A DNA stretch of 34,786 bases, from the NCBI GenBank assembly GCA_018883785.1, contig JAHLFO010000151.1, positions 1-34,786 of the forward strand, written 5' to 3'. Under the pieces are notes generated by a model. It ran no database searches. It was given only the letters and a program-made list of their open reading frames with translations, and had not been told where the DNA came from. Positions 24,455-32,147 of the stretch are shown here, one piece after another. Made by a program: the position numbers and the translations under genes. This DNA comes from Candidatus Bacteroides intestinipullorum. GTDB lineage: Bacteria > Bacteroidota > Bacteroidia > Bacteroidales > Bacteroidaceae. The first letter of the stretch is position 1; every line of letters begins with the position of its first letter.

Positions 24455-26809
24455 TGTCTTTTCTTCTGTTTTAGTTTGACATATATCCGTTAATTCTTCA
24501 TTCCTCGTTCTTACTTCTTCATTAGCAGAGAGCTTCTTCCGGCGCAGCCTCAGGCTGTTCGTCACCACGCTGACACTGCTGAATGCCATGGCTGCCCCGC
24601 CAATCATCGGGTTGAGCAGGAAGCCGCAGACGGGATAGAGCACGCCGGCGGCGATGGGTACGCCTATCGTGTTGTATATGAAGGCCCAGAAGAGGTTCTG
24701 CCGGATGGTGCGCACCGTCAGGCGCGAGAGGTGTAGGGCTTCGGGTATCTTGCGGAGGTCGGACGAGATGAGCGTCATTTTCGCCACGTCCATGGCAATG
24801 TCACTGCCGCTGCCCATGGCGATGCTGAGGTCGGCTTGTGCCAGTGCGGCACTGTCGTTGAGGCCGTCGCCCACCATGGCCACTACCTTGCCTTCCTGTT
24901 GCAACTGGTGTATGAATGCCGCCTTGTCTTGTGGCAATACGCCGGCCTTGTATTGCGTGATGCCGGCTTGGCGGGCAATGGCCTGTGCGGTAGCCTCGTT
25001 GTCGCCCGTCAGCAAGTGGACGTTGATGCCTCCGGCTTGCAGGGTGCGGATGGCCTCGATGGACGAAGGCTTGATGCGGTCGGCAATGGCGATGACGGCC
25101 AGGGCTTCCGTATCGTTGGCAAACCATACGACGGTCTGCGCCTCTGCTTCCCAAACCGAGGCGGCTTCTTGCAGGGTGGGGGAGATGCGGCGGCCCTGCA
25201 TCAGGCGGCGGTTGCCCGCATAATAGGGAATGCCTTTATAGATGCCCTTTACGCCTTGTCCCGTCACGCTCTCGAATCCATCCACCTTTTTAAATGAAGA
25301 ATGAGGAATACCCGCTTCGCGGGGAAATGAAGAATGTTCGTTGAAAGCGGCAAATTCTTCATTCTTCATTCTTAATTCTTCATTTCCCAAGATCGCCTCC
25401 GCCAAGGGGTGTTCAGATTGCCGCTCCAAAGCCAACAGGACAGGAGCAGATTGCCGGGCTTCTTCGTTGAGCCAAAGGATGTGTTGCACGGCAGGATGCC
25501 CTTCGGTCACGGTGCCCGTCTTGTCCAGCACAACGGCATTGACCTTGCGGGCCGTCTCGAGGCTCTCCGCGTCCTTGATGAGGATGCCCCGTTCGGCCCC
25601 TTTGCCTATGCCCACCATGATGGCGGTGGGCGTGGCCAGTCCCAAGGCGCAGGGGCAGGCGATGATGAGCACCGTCACCAGTGCCAGCAGGCCGTGGGTG
25701 AAGCCTTCAGCCGGGGCAAGCACTATCCAGAGGATGAACGAGAGCAGCGCAATGCCCATGATGGTCGGCACGAAGACGGCGGCTACCTTGTCCACCAGCT
25801 TCTGTACGGGAGCCTTGGAGCCTTGCGCGTCCTGCACCAGGTGGATAATTTTAGCCAAGAGCGTGTCTGTCCCCACCTTCTCCGCGCGGAAGCGGAAGCT
25901 GCCTTTCTGGTTGATGGTGCCGGCATAGACCTTGTCGTCCGGCCGTTTGGCTACGGGAACGGGTTCGCCGCTCAGCATGCTCTCGTCCACGTAAGAACTT
26001 CCTTCGGTCACCACGCCGTCTACGGCAATGCGTTCGCCCGGCTTTACCATGATGATGTCATTCACCCGTATCTGTTCGATGGGAACCTCTTTTAATGAAG
26101 AATGAAGAGCCACAATCGTCACCGTCTTGGGCTGCAACCCCATCAGTTTCTTGATGGCTTGCGAGGTATGGCCCTTGGCCCGTTCTTCTAGCAAGCGTCC
26201 CAGCAGGATGAAGGCGATGATGACGCTCGACGACTCGAAGTAGACGTGCGGCGTGATGCCACGGGACAGCCAGAAGTCGGGGAAGAACAGGTTGAACACG
26301 CTGAACAGATAGGCCACGCCCGTGCTGCTGGCCACCAGGGTGTCCATGTTGGCCGAGCCGTGGCGCAGTTGTTTCCAGGCATTGGCGAAGAAGCTGCGCC
26401 CCAGCCCGAAGACCACGGGCGTGGACAGCAGCCACGTGCTCCAGCCCGCCCAAGACCGGTCCATGAAACCCATGCCGATGACAGCTATGGGGATGGCCAG
26501 GAGGATGGCCCACGTGGTGCGCCGCTTCAGCGATTGGTATGTCTTGCGGTGTGCTTCTTCCACCTCGTCCGCCGTGTGTTCGTCGTGGGTGATGACAAGG
26601 TCGTAGCCAGCCTCCTGCACCGCGTGTCGCAGGGCTTCGGGCGAGGTCTGTGACGGGTCATACTCCACCAGCGCCGTAGCGGCGGCATAGTTGACGGAGG
26701 CCTGGCATACGCCCGGTTGCTTGTTCAGTGTCTTGTCCACACGGGCGGCACAGGCGGCGCAACTCATCCCCAGGATGGGGAAGGTGTCTTGGGTAGTAGT
26801 CTTTTCCAT
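24245..26809 (-). CDS. copA: Copper-translocating P1B-type ATPase with N- and C-terminal HMA domains (CopA-CopZ fusion)
   Basis: This 854-residue inner-membrane copper exporter has an N-terminal HMA domain with GMSCAACAARVD (Cys17, Cys20) and the actuator motif MLSGEPVPV. Also present are the copper-binding CPC in IIACPCALGLATPTA, the phosphorylation site DKTGTVTEG, the HP motif SEHPLAEAI, GDGLNDSAALAQADLSIAM, and the last-helix MAFSSVSVVTNSLRL. After helix 8 an unusual linker (ANEEVRTRNEELTDICQ) joins a second HMA domain beginning MEKQFKVSGMMCNHC, which looks like a stand-alone CopZ chaperone with its own Met. The nucleotide-binding domain contains an insertion (NEELRMKNEEFAAFNEHSSF and on) between HPLAEAIL and GFESVTGQG, encoded by a palindromic DNA repeat. 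A third trace of the same repeat gives LHSSLKEVP in the actuator region. Upstream on the same strand is an HMA-AraC regulator. Confidence 0.93.
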   Translation of the reverse strand: MEKTTTQDTFPILGMSCAACAARVDKTLNKQPGVCQASVNYAAATALVEYDPSQTSPEALRHAVQEAGYDLVITHDEHTADEVEEAHRKTYQSLKRRTTWAILLAIPIAVIGMGFMDRSWAGWSTWLLSTPVVFGLGRSFFANAWKQLRHGSANMDTLVASSTGVAYLFSVFNLFFPDFWLSRGITPHVYFESSSVIIAFILLGRLLEERAKGHTSQAIKKLMGLQPKTVTIVALHSSLKEVPIEQIRVNDIIMVKPGERIAVDGVVTEGSSYVDESMLSGEPVPVAKRPDDKVYAGTINQKGSFRFRAEKVGTDTLLAKIIHLVQDAQGSKAPVQKLVDKVAAVFVPTIMGIALLSFILWIVLAPAEGFTHGLLALVTVLIIACPCALGLATPTAIMVGIGKGAERGILIKDAESLETARKVNAVVLDKTGTVTEGHPAVQHILWLNEEARQSAPVLLALERQSEHPLAEAILGNEELRMKNEEFAAFNEHSSFPREAGIPHSSFKKVDGFESVTGQGVKGIYKGIPYYAGNRRLMQGRRISPTLQEAASVWEAEAQTVVWFANDTEALAVIAIADRIKPSSIEAIRTLQAGGINVHLLTGDNEATAQAIARQAGITQYKAGVLPQDKAAFIHQLQQEGKVVAMVGDGLNDSAALAQADLSIAMGSGSDIAMDVAKMTLISSDLRKIPEALHLSRLTVRTIRQNLFWAFIYNTIGVPIAAGVLYPVCGFLLNPMIGGAAMAFSSVSVVTNSLRLRRKKLSANEEVRTRNEELTDICQTKTEEKTMEKQFKVSGMMCNHCRMHVEKALNKLEGVSATVTLDPPVATVQFNGKEYTLDELQQQVTEEAGEYTLSE
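24491..24524. repeat. AATGAAGAAT-type repeat tract in the copA-copZ linker
   Basis: On the plus strand it reads TAATTCTTCATTCCTCGTTC followed by TTACTTCTTCATTA; on the coding strand it encodes the linker residues NEEVRTRNEELT. It is related to the elements at 25292-25385 and 26091-26109 and looks like former intergenic repeat DNA that is now translated. Confidence 0.6.
25292..25385. repeat. Palindromic AATGAAGAAT element inserted in frame in copA
   Basis: Outer arms AAATGAAGAAT (25292-25302) and ATTCTTCATTT (25375-25385) are perfect inverted repeats. A second pair lies inside (25325-25335 with 25354-25363), as does a small perfect hairpin CCCGC-TTC-GCGGG (25311-25323). The whole element is read in frame and encodes NEELRMKNEEFAAFNEHSSF plus about 12 more residues within the nucleotide-binding domain, where ordinary CopA proteins have a shorter link. 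Confidence 0.75.
26091..26109. repeat. Short AATGAAGAAT tract in the copA actuator-domain coding region
   Basis: TTTAATGAAGAATGAAGAG on the plus strand encodes the residues LHSSLK on the minus strand, between VTIVA and EVPIEQIRVND. It repeats the core of the elements at 24491 and 25292 and may be a remnant of a third insertion. Confidence 0.5.
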
Positions 26810-26835
26810 ACGTTTGGTTCCTTTCTTTTCGGGGG

Positions 26836-26843
26836 CAAAGGTA
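26836..26843 (-). promoter_or_regulatory. -7 promoter box of copA
   Basis: TACCTTTG on the minus strand matches TAnnTTTG. The expected start point is near 26829, leaving a leader of about 20 nt. A recognisable -33 TTTG is absent at the right distance, which is compatible with activator dependence, for example on the AraC-type protein encoded upstream. Confidence 0.5.
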
Positions 26844-26980
26844 GGGAGGAAAGGCGGAACGGGGGGTATAAAATTAAGGATAAAATTTATGGATTTCTGG
26901 CATCAAGGCGGGCTTGCCTGTGGTTCGATGGCGCAGGAAAGCCCTGCTTCCGGCATAGCAAGGCAGCATCGGCTCCGTGC

Positions 26981-27050
26981 CTACGTAGACCAAAGGTGCC
27001 ACCTTTGGTAGGAATCAATGCCATTGATTGTAGGAAAAGGTGCCACCTTT
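26981..27050. repeat. Cluster of perfect palindromes, two with GGTGCCACC cores
   Basis: In order: CTACGTAG (26981-26988); ACCAAAGGTG-C-CACCTTTGGT (26989-27009); AATCAAT-GCC-ATTGATT (27013-27029); AAAGGTG-C-CACCTTT (27036-27050). The two GGTGCCACC palindromes have centres 44 bp apart, with another palindrome between them. The pattern suggests either paired regulator sites upstream of copA or a folded RNA end downstream of the AraC gene. Confidence 0.7.
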
Positions 27051-27112
27051 GCTATCCCTTCCTGTGGACAAGGAATCGGATAGCGGAATCGCATTTTGGG
27101 CCGGGGCGGGCG

Positions 27113-27679
27113 TTACAGTTCGTCCAGTCCCTTGCGTTTGTTGTCTTGCGACCGCTTGAAGGCACTGGGGGTAAGGCCTGTGATTTGCTTGAACTGCGTG
27201 CTCAGGTAGGCGGCGCTGGAGTAACCCAGTTGGTCGGCAATCTCGTTCAGCGTCAGTTCGTCGTAGGTCAGCAGCTCCTTGGCGCGCTCAATCTTCTGGG
27301 CGATGGCATATCGTTCGATGGTGCTGCCAGTCTCTTCGGAGAACACTTTGCTCAGTGTGCTGTAGTCCTTGTGCAAAAGTTCGGAAAGATAGCGGGAAAG
27401 GTTCGCGGAGGGAGCCGCTTCGCGGTAGTGAACCAACTGGATGACGGCATCCTTGATCTGCTCTACCAAGCGGGCACGCGGTGCTTCCAGCAACTCGAAG
27501 CCTTCCGCTTCCAGGGCTTGGCGGAGATGGGTGCGGAGGGCATCGTCTACCTCTTCCCGGATCACGGCTATGCCCAACTCCACGGACAACGGGTGCAGGC
27601 CAAGTCTCGTGAGGCAATCTGTCACGGCCCGGATGCAACGGGGGCAGACCATGTTCTTGATGTGGAGAGTGGTAGTCAT
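27113..27679 (-). CDS. AraC-family regulator with N-terminal HMA-like metal-sensing domain
   Basis: This 188-residue protein has about 70 N-terminal residues resembling a heavy-metal-associated fold (MTTTLHIKNMVCPRCIRAVT, with CPRC as possible metal ligands, then LGIAVIREEVDD), followed by a C-terminal AraC double HTH (KIERAKELLTYDELTLNEIA, DQLGYSSAAYLSTQFKQITG, LTPSAFKRSQ). The design suggests a cytoplasmic metal sensor that switches the adjoining copA gene, located 303 bp downstream on the same strand. The start codon overlaps the stop of the MATE gene by four bases (ATGA), implying translational coupling. Copper as the ligand is inferred from copA next door; only the two-Cys motif is seen in the sequence. 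Confidence 0.85.
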   Translation of the reverse strand: MTTTLHIKNMVCPRCIRAVTDCLTRLGLHPLSVELGIAVIREEVDDALRTHLRQALEAEGFELLEAPRARLVEQIKDAVIQLVHYREAAPSANLSRYLSELLHKDYSTLSKVFSEETGSTIERYAIAQKIERAKELLTYDELTLNEIADQLGYSSAAYLSTQFKQITGLTPSAFKRSQDNKRKGLDEL

Positions 27680-28995
27680 TGGTTACTTATTATCTTGAAA
27701 GCTTTTCGTTCTACCTCTCGGGCCAATCCGGTTTGTACCGCTCCACGCGTGGCCAGGTAGAGCAGGAAGGCCATCCACAAAGCATGGTTGCCCCATGTAT
27801 CCCGTAAGCCGAAGTAGCATCCGAAGAAGCAAAGTGCCGCTATGGCCATGGCTGTCAGCATGCCTCGTGTGGCCGTGGCCCCGATGAAGACACCGTCCCA
27901 GACGAAAGCTGCCACTCCGGCCAAGGGGATGGCCAGTGCCCAAAGGAAATAATCATTCGAGGCGGAGAGGACTTCTGGCTCATCCGTCAGGAGGCTCAAG
28001 AAACCATTCCCACCCAAGGCGTAGGCTGCGGTGAAGAGGATGACCATGACTGCTCCCCATGCAAAGAGCCGTCGCACCGTGAGGCGGAAGGTCAAGTGAT
28101 CTTGGGCGCCAATGTACCGTCCGCTTAATGCTTCGCCAGCATAGGCAAAGCCGTCCATCACATAGGAGAACAGCGTGAAGAGCTGCATCAGCAAGGTATT
28201 GACTGCCAAGATGATTTCTCCTTGCTCCGCTCCGGCGGAAGTAAAGAACAAAGTTACGGCTACCAGGCAGAGTGTCCGTAGGAAAATGTCGCGGTTCACT
28301 CCGAAGAAGCGCTTCAGGGCTTCACGTTGCCATAAGCCTTGCAAGTGGAACCTGCGCAGATGGCCGTAGTATCTGAACCATAGGATGAGCCCCATCAGGA
28401 AGCCTGCCCATTGGGCTACTAATGTGCCCAACGCCACGCCCTCTACCTTCATGCCTCCTCCATAGACGAAGGACAAGCTGGCCACGATGTTCACCACATT
28501 CTGTGTGATGGCCACCGCCATCGGGATGCGCGAATTTTGCATGCCAATATACCATCCCGTCAATCCATACAAACCCAGCATGGCCGGTGCGCCCCAGATG
28601 CAGATGCGGAAGTAGGTGATGGCCAACTCCCGGATTTCTCCTGTGGGGTGGATGAAGAAGAAGGCCCCTTGGACGATGGGTGTCTGCAAGGCCACGAGCA
28701 ATACGGCAATCAGCACGCCAAGCCCTACGGACCGTACCAGCAGGCGGAAGGTCTCCTGCGCATCCTGCCGGCCGTAGGCTTGCGACGTCATTCCGCTGGT
28801 GCCCATCCGAAGGAAGGCAAATATCCAGTAGATGATGTTGAACAGCAGGCCTCCCACAGCAATGGCACCGATATAAGCCGGGTCGCCCAGGTGTCCCACA
28901 ATGGTGACGTCCACTAACCCCAGCAAAGGCACGGTGATGTTGCTCACGATGGAAGGCAGGGCGATGTGCAGGATCTGTCGGTCAATGTCCTTCAT
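27676..28995 (-). CDS. MATE-family multidrug/cation efflux transporter
   Basis: From the ATG at 28995 this is a 439-residue protein beginning MKDIDRQILHIALPSIVSN, with about twelve hydrophobic segments and MATE landmarks GLVDVTIVGHLGDPAYIGAI, RMGTSGMTSQAYGRQD near the first half and the matching second-half segments (VMDGFAYAGEALSGRYIGA). It exports organic cations or drugs using Na+ or H+. A longer frame starting at 29064 would overlap the birA gene by 68 bp; the start at 28995, one base after the birA stop, is preferred. The stop overlaps the AraC start. Bacteroides DinF/NorM-type proteins look alike; substrate unknown. Confidence 0.88.
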   Translation of the reverse strand: MKDIDRQILHIALPSIVSNITVPLLGLVDVTIVGHLGDPAYIGAIAVGGLLFNIIYWIFAFLRMGTSGMTSQAYGRQDAQETFRLLVRSVGLGVLIAVLLVALQTPIVQGAFFFIHPTGEIRELAITYFRICIWGAPAMLGLYGLTGWYIGMQNSRIPMAVAITQNVVNIVASLSFVYGGGMKVEGVALGTLVAQWAGFLMGLILWFRYYGHLRRFHLQGLWQREALKRFFGVNRDIFLRTLCLVAVTLFFTSAGAEQGEIILAVNTLLMQLFTLFSYVMDGFAYAGEALSGRYIGAQDHLTFRLTVRRLFAWGAVMVILFTAAYALGGNGFLSLLTDEPEVLSASNDYFLWALAIPLAGVAAFVWDGVFIGATATRGMLTAMAIAALCFFGCYFGLRDTWGNHALWMAFLLYLATRGAVQTGLAREVERKAFKIISNQ

Positions 28996-28996
28996 G

Positions 28997-29758
28997 TCAG
29001 AGAATGTATTGTACTTCTTTGAACAAGTATCCGCGTTCTTTTCCTGCTTCATCTCGCAGGACATAGCGTCCGTCTTCTTCTACACGGAGCAGGCGGGCCA
29101 TGAAGCGTCCCGACACATCTTCGTAAGGGTGCCAGCCTTCCCGTCGGAATAAAGCTTGATGGTAGGCTTGGGCGATGTCTGATGCAATCTTTCCACTGTC
29201 AGGTCCTTGTAATTCCTGATAATAGTGCTTCACACGTGTCATGATGCCATTCAGGATTTCTGTCCGGTCATGTTCTTGTCCGGTGATTTGTTTGAGCGAT
29301 ATGGGATTGGGGGCATCACTTCGGAAGTCGTCCTGGTTGATGTTCAGGCCGATGCCTACAATGCTTCGGGCAATGCCGTTGGCAGAGAGTTCGTTTTCTA
29401 TCAACATGCCGCAGATTTTCTTCTCTTTCCAATAGATGTCGTTGGGCCACTTGATGCGGATGTCCTCAGTCCACGAATCCAAGGTTTCCTGGACAGCCAG
29501 TGCGGTGAGCTGGGACAGAAGGAACTGGCGGCTTGCCTTCAGAAAGGTGGGGTAGAGCACGAAGCTGAACATCAGGTTACGGCCACGTTCCGACTCCCAT
29601 GTGTTGCCGCGTTGGCCTTTGCCTGCTGTCTGATAGTCGGCGCGTACGGTGGTGTATTCGGCTACTTGCTCTTGGTTGCAAAGCTGGGTCAGGTAGCGGT
29701 TGGTGGAATCAGTTTCTTTCAAGTCGATAAGTGGAAAGGAATATATCTCTGTGTACAT
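28997..29758 (-). CDS. birA: Biotin-[acetyl-CoA-carboxylase] ligase
   Basis: This 253-residue monofunctional biotin protein ligase has DSTNRYL near the start, the biotinyl-AMP loop GKGQRGNTWES, IKWPNDIYWKEKKICGMLIE in the centre, and GIGLNINQ. There is no N-terminal HTH, so it is not the E. coli-type repressor. It attaches biotin to carboxyl-carrier proteins in the cytoplasm. It is preceded after 6 bp by yraN and followed after 1 bp by the MATE gene, so the three are probably cotranscribed, although the functions are unrelated. Confidence 0.93.
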   Translation of the reverse strand: MYTEIYSFPLIDLKETDSTNRYLTQLCNQEQVAEYTTVRADYQTAGKGQRGNTWESERGRNLMFSFVLYPTFLKASRQFLLSQLTALAVQETLDSWTEDIRIKWPNDIYWKEKKICGMLIENELSANGIARSIVGIGLNINQDDFRSDAPNPISLKQITGQEHDRTEILNGIMTRVKHYYQELQGPDSGKIASDIAQAYHQALFRREGWHPYEDVSGRFMARLLRVEEDGRYVLRDEAGKERGYLFKEVQYIL

Positions 29759-29764
29759 AGGCGT

Positions 29765-30133
29765 TCAATGGAAAATAGGAGAGTTGAAAGCATCTTCAAT
29801 TTGGGTAATCTGGAACTGGCCGACATCGCCCACCACGTCAATGATGTCGAAGCGGATCTTCAAGTCGATGGCGTGCAACTTGATGTAAGCATCTGCGGCC
29901 ACCACGATATGGCGAATCTTTTTCCAATCCACGGCTTCATGAGGTTCGCGGAAATCCGTATTCTTTCTGGTTTTCACCTCGACAAAGGCGATGATGTCGC
30001 CTTTTGTGGCGATGATGTCCAGCTCCAAGCGGTTTTTCCGCCAGTTGCGGTCAAGGATGGTGTAGCCTTTTTCTTCCAGGTAGTCGGCTGCGGCGTCTTC
30101 GCCGGCTTTGCCAAGCAGGTGGGGATCGGTCAT
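29765..30133 (-). CDS. yraN: YraN family (UPF0102) endonuclease-like protein
   Basis: This 122-residue protein begins LGKAGEDAAADYLEEKGYTI and continues RNWRKNRLELDIIATKGD and IAFVEVKTRK. The E...LDII...FVEVK pattern is the PD-(D/E)xK nuclease core of the UPF0102/YraN family. Length and order are normal. Its cellular role is poorly known; family members are linked to DNA processing or Holliday-junction-like structures. It is the first gene of the transcript leading to birA and MATE. Confidence 0.88.
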   Translation of the reverse strand: MTDPHLLGKAGEDAAADYLEEKGYTILDRNWRKNRLELDIIATKGDIIAFVEVKTRKNTDFREPHEAVDWKKIRHIVVAADAYIKLHAIDLKIRFDIIDVVGDVGQFQITQIEDAFNSPIFH

Positions 30134-30158
30134 TGTCTTCTTCCTAAATTGTTTGCCG

Positions 30159-30166
30159 CAAAATTA
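30159..30166 (-). promoter_or_regulatory. -7 promoter box of the yraN-birA-MATE-araC transcript
   Basis: TAATTTTG on the minus strand (CAAAATTA on plus) matches TAnnTTTG 26 bp before the yraN start codon. No good TTTG -33 box is seen 19-21 nt further upstream, so the call rests on the -7 box only. Confidence 0.45.
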
Positions 30167-30294
30167 GTCTTTTTGTGGAAGATAGAAAACATTTATCCAA
30201 AGAATAAGCTCACTTTGCCATTGAAGTATATCTAATAATTGAGGTGAGTTGACGACAAGAAAATACGTAGCAGCCTTCAAATGGCAGATAAATA

Positions 30295-30326
30295 AAAATC
30301 CCCATAGCCAAAGCTATAGGGATTTT
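30295..30326 (-). terminator. Intrinsic terminator after the GGGtGRT gene
   Basis: AAAATCCCCATAGC (30295-30308) and GCTATAGGGATTTT (30313-30326) form a 13-14 bp stem around CAAA. On the minus strand the stem is followed by TTTTTATTTA, as expected for a terminator 20 bp past the stop at 30347. The flanking A and T runs would let it work in both directions. Confidence 0.88.
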
Positions 30327-30346
30327 CATATAATCAGTAATTCAAA

Positions 30347-31357
30347 TTACTTGTTCAGAGCAAGAGCTACGTTAACGGCGCAGGCTACGGTGCAACCTAC
30401 CATCGGGTTGTTGCCGATGCCCAAAAAGCCCATCATTTCTACGTGTGCGGGTACGGAAGAAGAACCTGCGAACTGAGCATCGCTGTGCATACGGCCCATG
30501 GTGTCGGTCATGCCGTAAGAAGCAGGACCTGCAGCCATGTTGTCCGGATGCAACGTGCGGCCTGTGCCACCACCGGATGCTACGGAGAAGTAAGGCTTGC
30601 CAGCCAATACACGTTCTTTCTTATAAGTACCTGCTACGGGGTGCTGGAAGCGGGTGGGGTTCGTAGAGTTACCTGTGATGGATACGTCTACGTTCTCGTG
30701 CCACATGATGGCTACGCCTTCGCGTACATCGTCGGCGCCATAGCATTTAACCTTGGCACGCGGGCCATCGGAGTACGGGGTCTCTTTTACTACGGCCAGC
30801 TTACCCGTGTAGTAGTCAAACTGAGTCTGTACGTATGTGAAGCCGTTGATGCGGCTGATGATCATGGCAGCGTCCTTGCCCAAGCCGTTCAAGATGCAAC
30901 GCAAGGGATTCTTGCGCACCTTGTTGGCCATTTCGGCAATCTTGATGGCACCTTCGGCAGCAGCGAAGGACTCGTGTCCAGCCAAGAAAGCGAAGCACTG
31001 CGTCTCGTCGCGCAGCAGGCGGGCTGCGAGGTTACCGTGTCCCAGACCTACCTTGCGGTCGTCGGCTACAGAGCCAGGGATACAGAAGGCTTGCAGGCCG
31101 ATACCGATAGCCTCGGCTGCGTCGGCAGCATTCTTGCAGCCTTTCTTGAGGGCGATGGCGCAACCTACTACATAGGCCCACTTGGCATTCTCGAAGCAGA
31201 TGCCCTGCGTTTCCTGACAAGTCAGGTACGGGTCAATGCCGGCGGCGTCACAGATGGCGTTGGCCTCTTCAATGTCTTTGATGCCGTATTCGTTCAGTGC
31301 GGCAAGAATTTGCTTGATACGGCGGTCTTGGCTTTCAAATTGTACGGGTCTAATCAT
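30347..31357 (-). CDS. GGGtGRT family protein
   Basis: This 336-residue protein contains the name-giving SVASGGGTGRTLHPDNMAAG, then YGMTDTMGRMHSDAQFAGSS and the C-terminal FLGIGNNPMVGCTVACAVNV. Several cysteines are spread through it (CDAAG, CQETQGIC, GCAIALKKGC). No signal peptide is present. The family is found in anaerobes next to a NifU-like scaffold gene, as here (18 bp downstream of it), and its biochemical function is not established. The conserved Cys residues and the partner suggest an iron-sulfur-related enzyme or assembly factor. It is probably strongly expressed, judging by uniform, biased codon choice, which is an impression rather than a calculation. Confidence 0.93.
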   Translation of the reverse strand: MIRPVQFESQDRRIKQILAALNEYGIKDIEEANAICDAAGIDPYLTCQETQGICFENAKWAYVVGCAIALKKGCKNAADAAEAIGIGLQAFCIPGSVADDRKVGLGHGNLAARLLRDETQCFAFLAGHESFAAAEGAIKIAEMANKVRKNPLRCILNGLGKDAAMIISRINGFTYVQTQFDYYTGKLAVVKETPYSDGPRAKVKCYGADDVREGVAIMWHENVDVSITGNSTNPTRFQHPVAGTYKKERVLAGKPYFSVASGGGTGRTLHPDNMAAGPASYGMTDTMGRMHSDAQFAGSSSVPAHVEMMGFLGIGNNPMVGCTVACAVNVALALNK

Positions 31358-31375
31358 TGTCTGTGTCCTCCTTCA

Positions 31376-32077
31376 TTATTCTTTACGTGGGTCAATGTAT
31401 TTAACTGCGCCCTGCTCGGGTTTGAAGCGTCCGTACGTGCCAGTAACGGCTTTCAGGGCTTCGTTGGCATCTTTGCCGTTCTTTACTTGTTCCATGAACT
31501 TGCCCATGTGGACATATTCATAGCCGATGACTTGGTCGTCTGCATCGAGGGCCATGCGGGTGATGTAGCCTTCGGTCAACTCGAGGTAACGCGGACCCTT
31601 GGCCAATGTGCCGAAGAGGGTGCCCGTCTGGCTGCGCAATCCCTTGCCGAGGTCTTCCAAGCCGGCACCAATCATCAAGCCGCCTTCGGAGAATGCGGAC
31701 TGTGTGCGGCCGTATACGATTTGCAGGAACAGTTCGCGCATGGCAGTGTTGATGGCGTCGCAAACGAGGTCCGTGTTCAAGGCTTCGAGGATGGTTTTGC
31801 CCGGCAGGATTTCAGAAGCCATGGCAGCAGAGTGGGTCATGCCGGAGCAGCCCAGCGTTTCAACCAGACATTCTTGGATGACACCGTTCTTGACGTTCAG
31901 CGTCAGCTTGCAGGCACCCTGTTGGGGAGCGCACCAACCCACACCGTGGGTCAAGCCGGAGATGTCTACGATTTCTTTTGCTTTCACCCACTTGCCTTCT
32001 TCGGGGATGGGAGCCGGTCCGTGGTTGGGACCTTTCTTTACAACACACATGTGTTCAACTTCGTGTGAATAAGTCAT
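31376..32077 (-). CDS. NifU-like iron-sulfur cluster assembly scaffold protein (GGGtGRT partner)
   Basis: This 233-residue cytoplasmic protein has NifU/IscU-type cysteines in HGVGWCAPQQGACKLTLNV and VETLGCSGMTHSAAMASEIL, followed by an Asp/Glu-containing AINTAMRELFLQIVYGRTQS region and an extra C-terminal 100 residues not found in short IscU proteins. IscU-type scaffolds hold a nascent Fe-S cluster for transfer. The invariable neighbour is the GGGtGRT gene, to which it is coupled in this operon. Which apo-protein receives the cluster is unknown. Confidence 0.88.
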   Translation of the reverse strand: MTYSHEVEHMCVVKKGPNHGPAPIPEEGKWVKAKEIVDISGLTHGVGWCAPQQGACKLTLNVKNGVIQECLVETLGCSGMTHSAAMASEILPGKTILEALNTDLVCDAINTAMRELFLQIVYGRTQSAFSEGGLMIGAGLEDLGKGLRSQTGTLFGTLAKGPRYLELTEGYITRMALDADDQVIGYEYVHMGKFMEQVKNGKDANEALKAVTGTYGRFKPEQGAVKYIDPRKE

Positions 32078-32147
32078 AATCAGCTCTATTAATTAGTTAA
32101 AATAATTAATGATATGTAAGTTTCAGTGTCTTAACCGTAACCGTTTG

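Larger units (their letters stand above)
26810..27112 (-). other. 303-bp gap upstream of copA: -7 box and three palindromes
   Basis: No gene is seen. On the minus strand TACCTTTG (26836-26843) is a good -7 box about 27 bp before the copA start, but a clear TTTG -33 box is missing. Positions 26981-27050 hold a series of perfect palindromes, described separately. The middle (26850-26980) shows no other structure I can interpret. Confidence 0.5.

Noticed and set aside
30443..32068. 541-codon open frame on the plus strand opposite the GGGtGRT and NifU-like genes
   Set aside because: It spans two well-recognised minus-strand genes and shows no domain; it is an antisense shadow of strongly biased codons.
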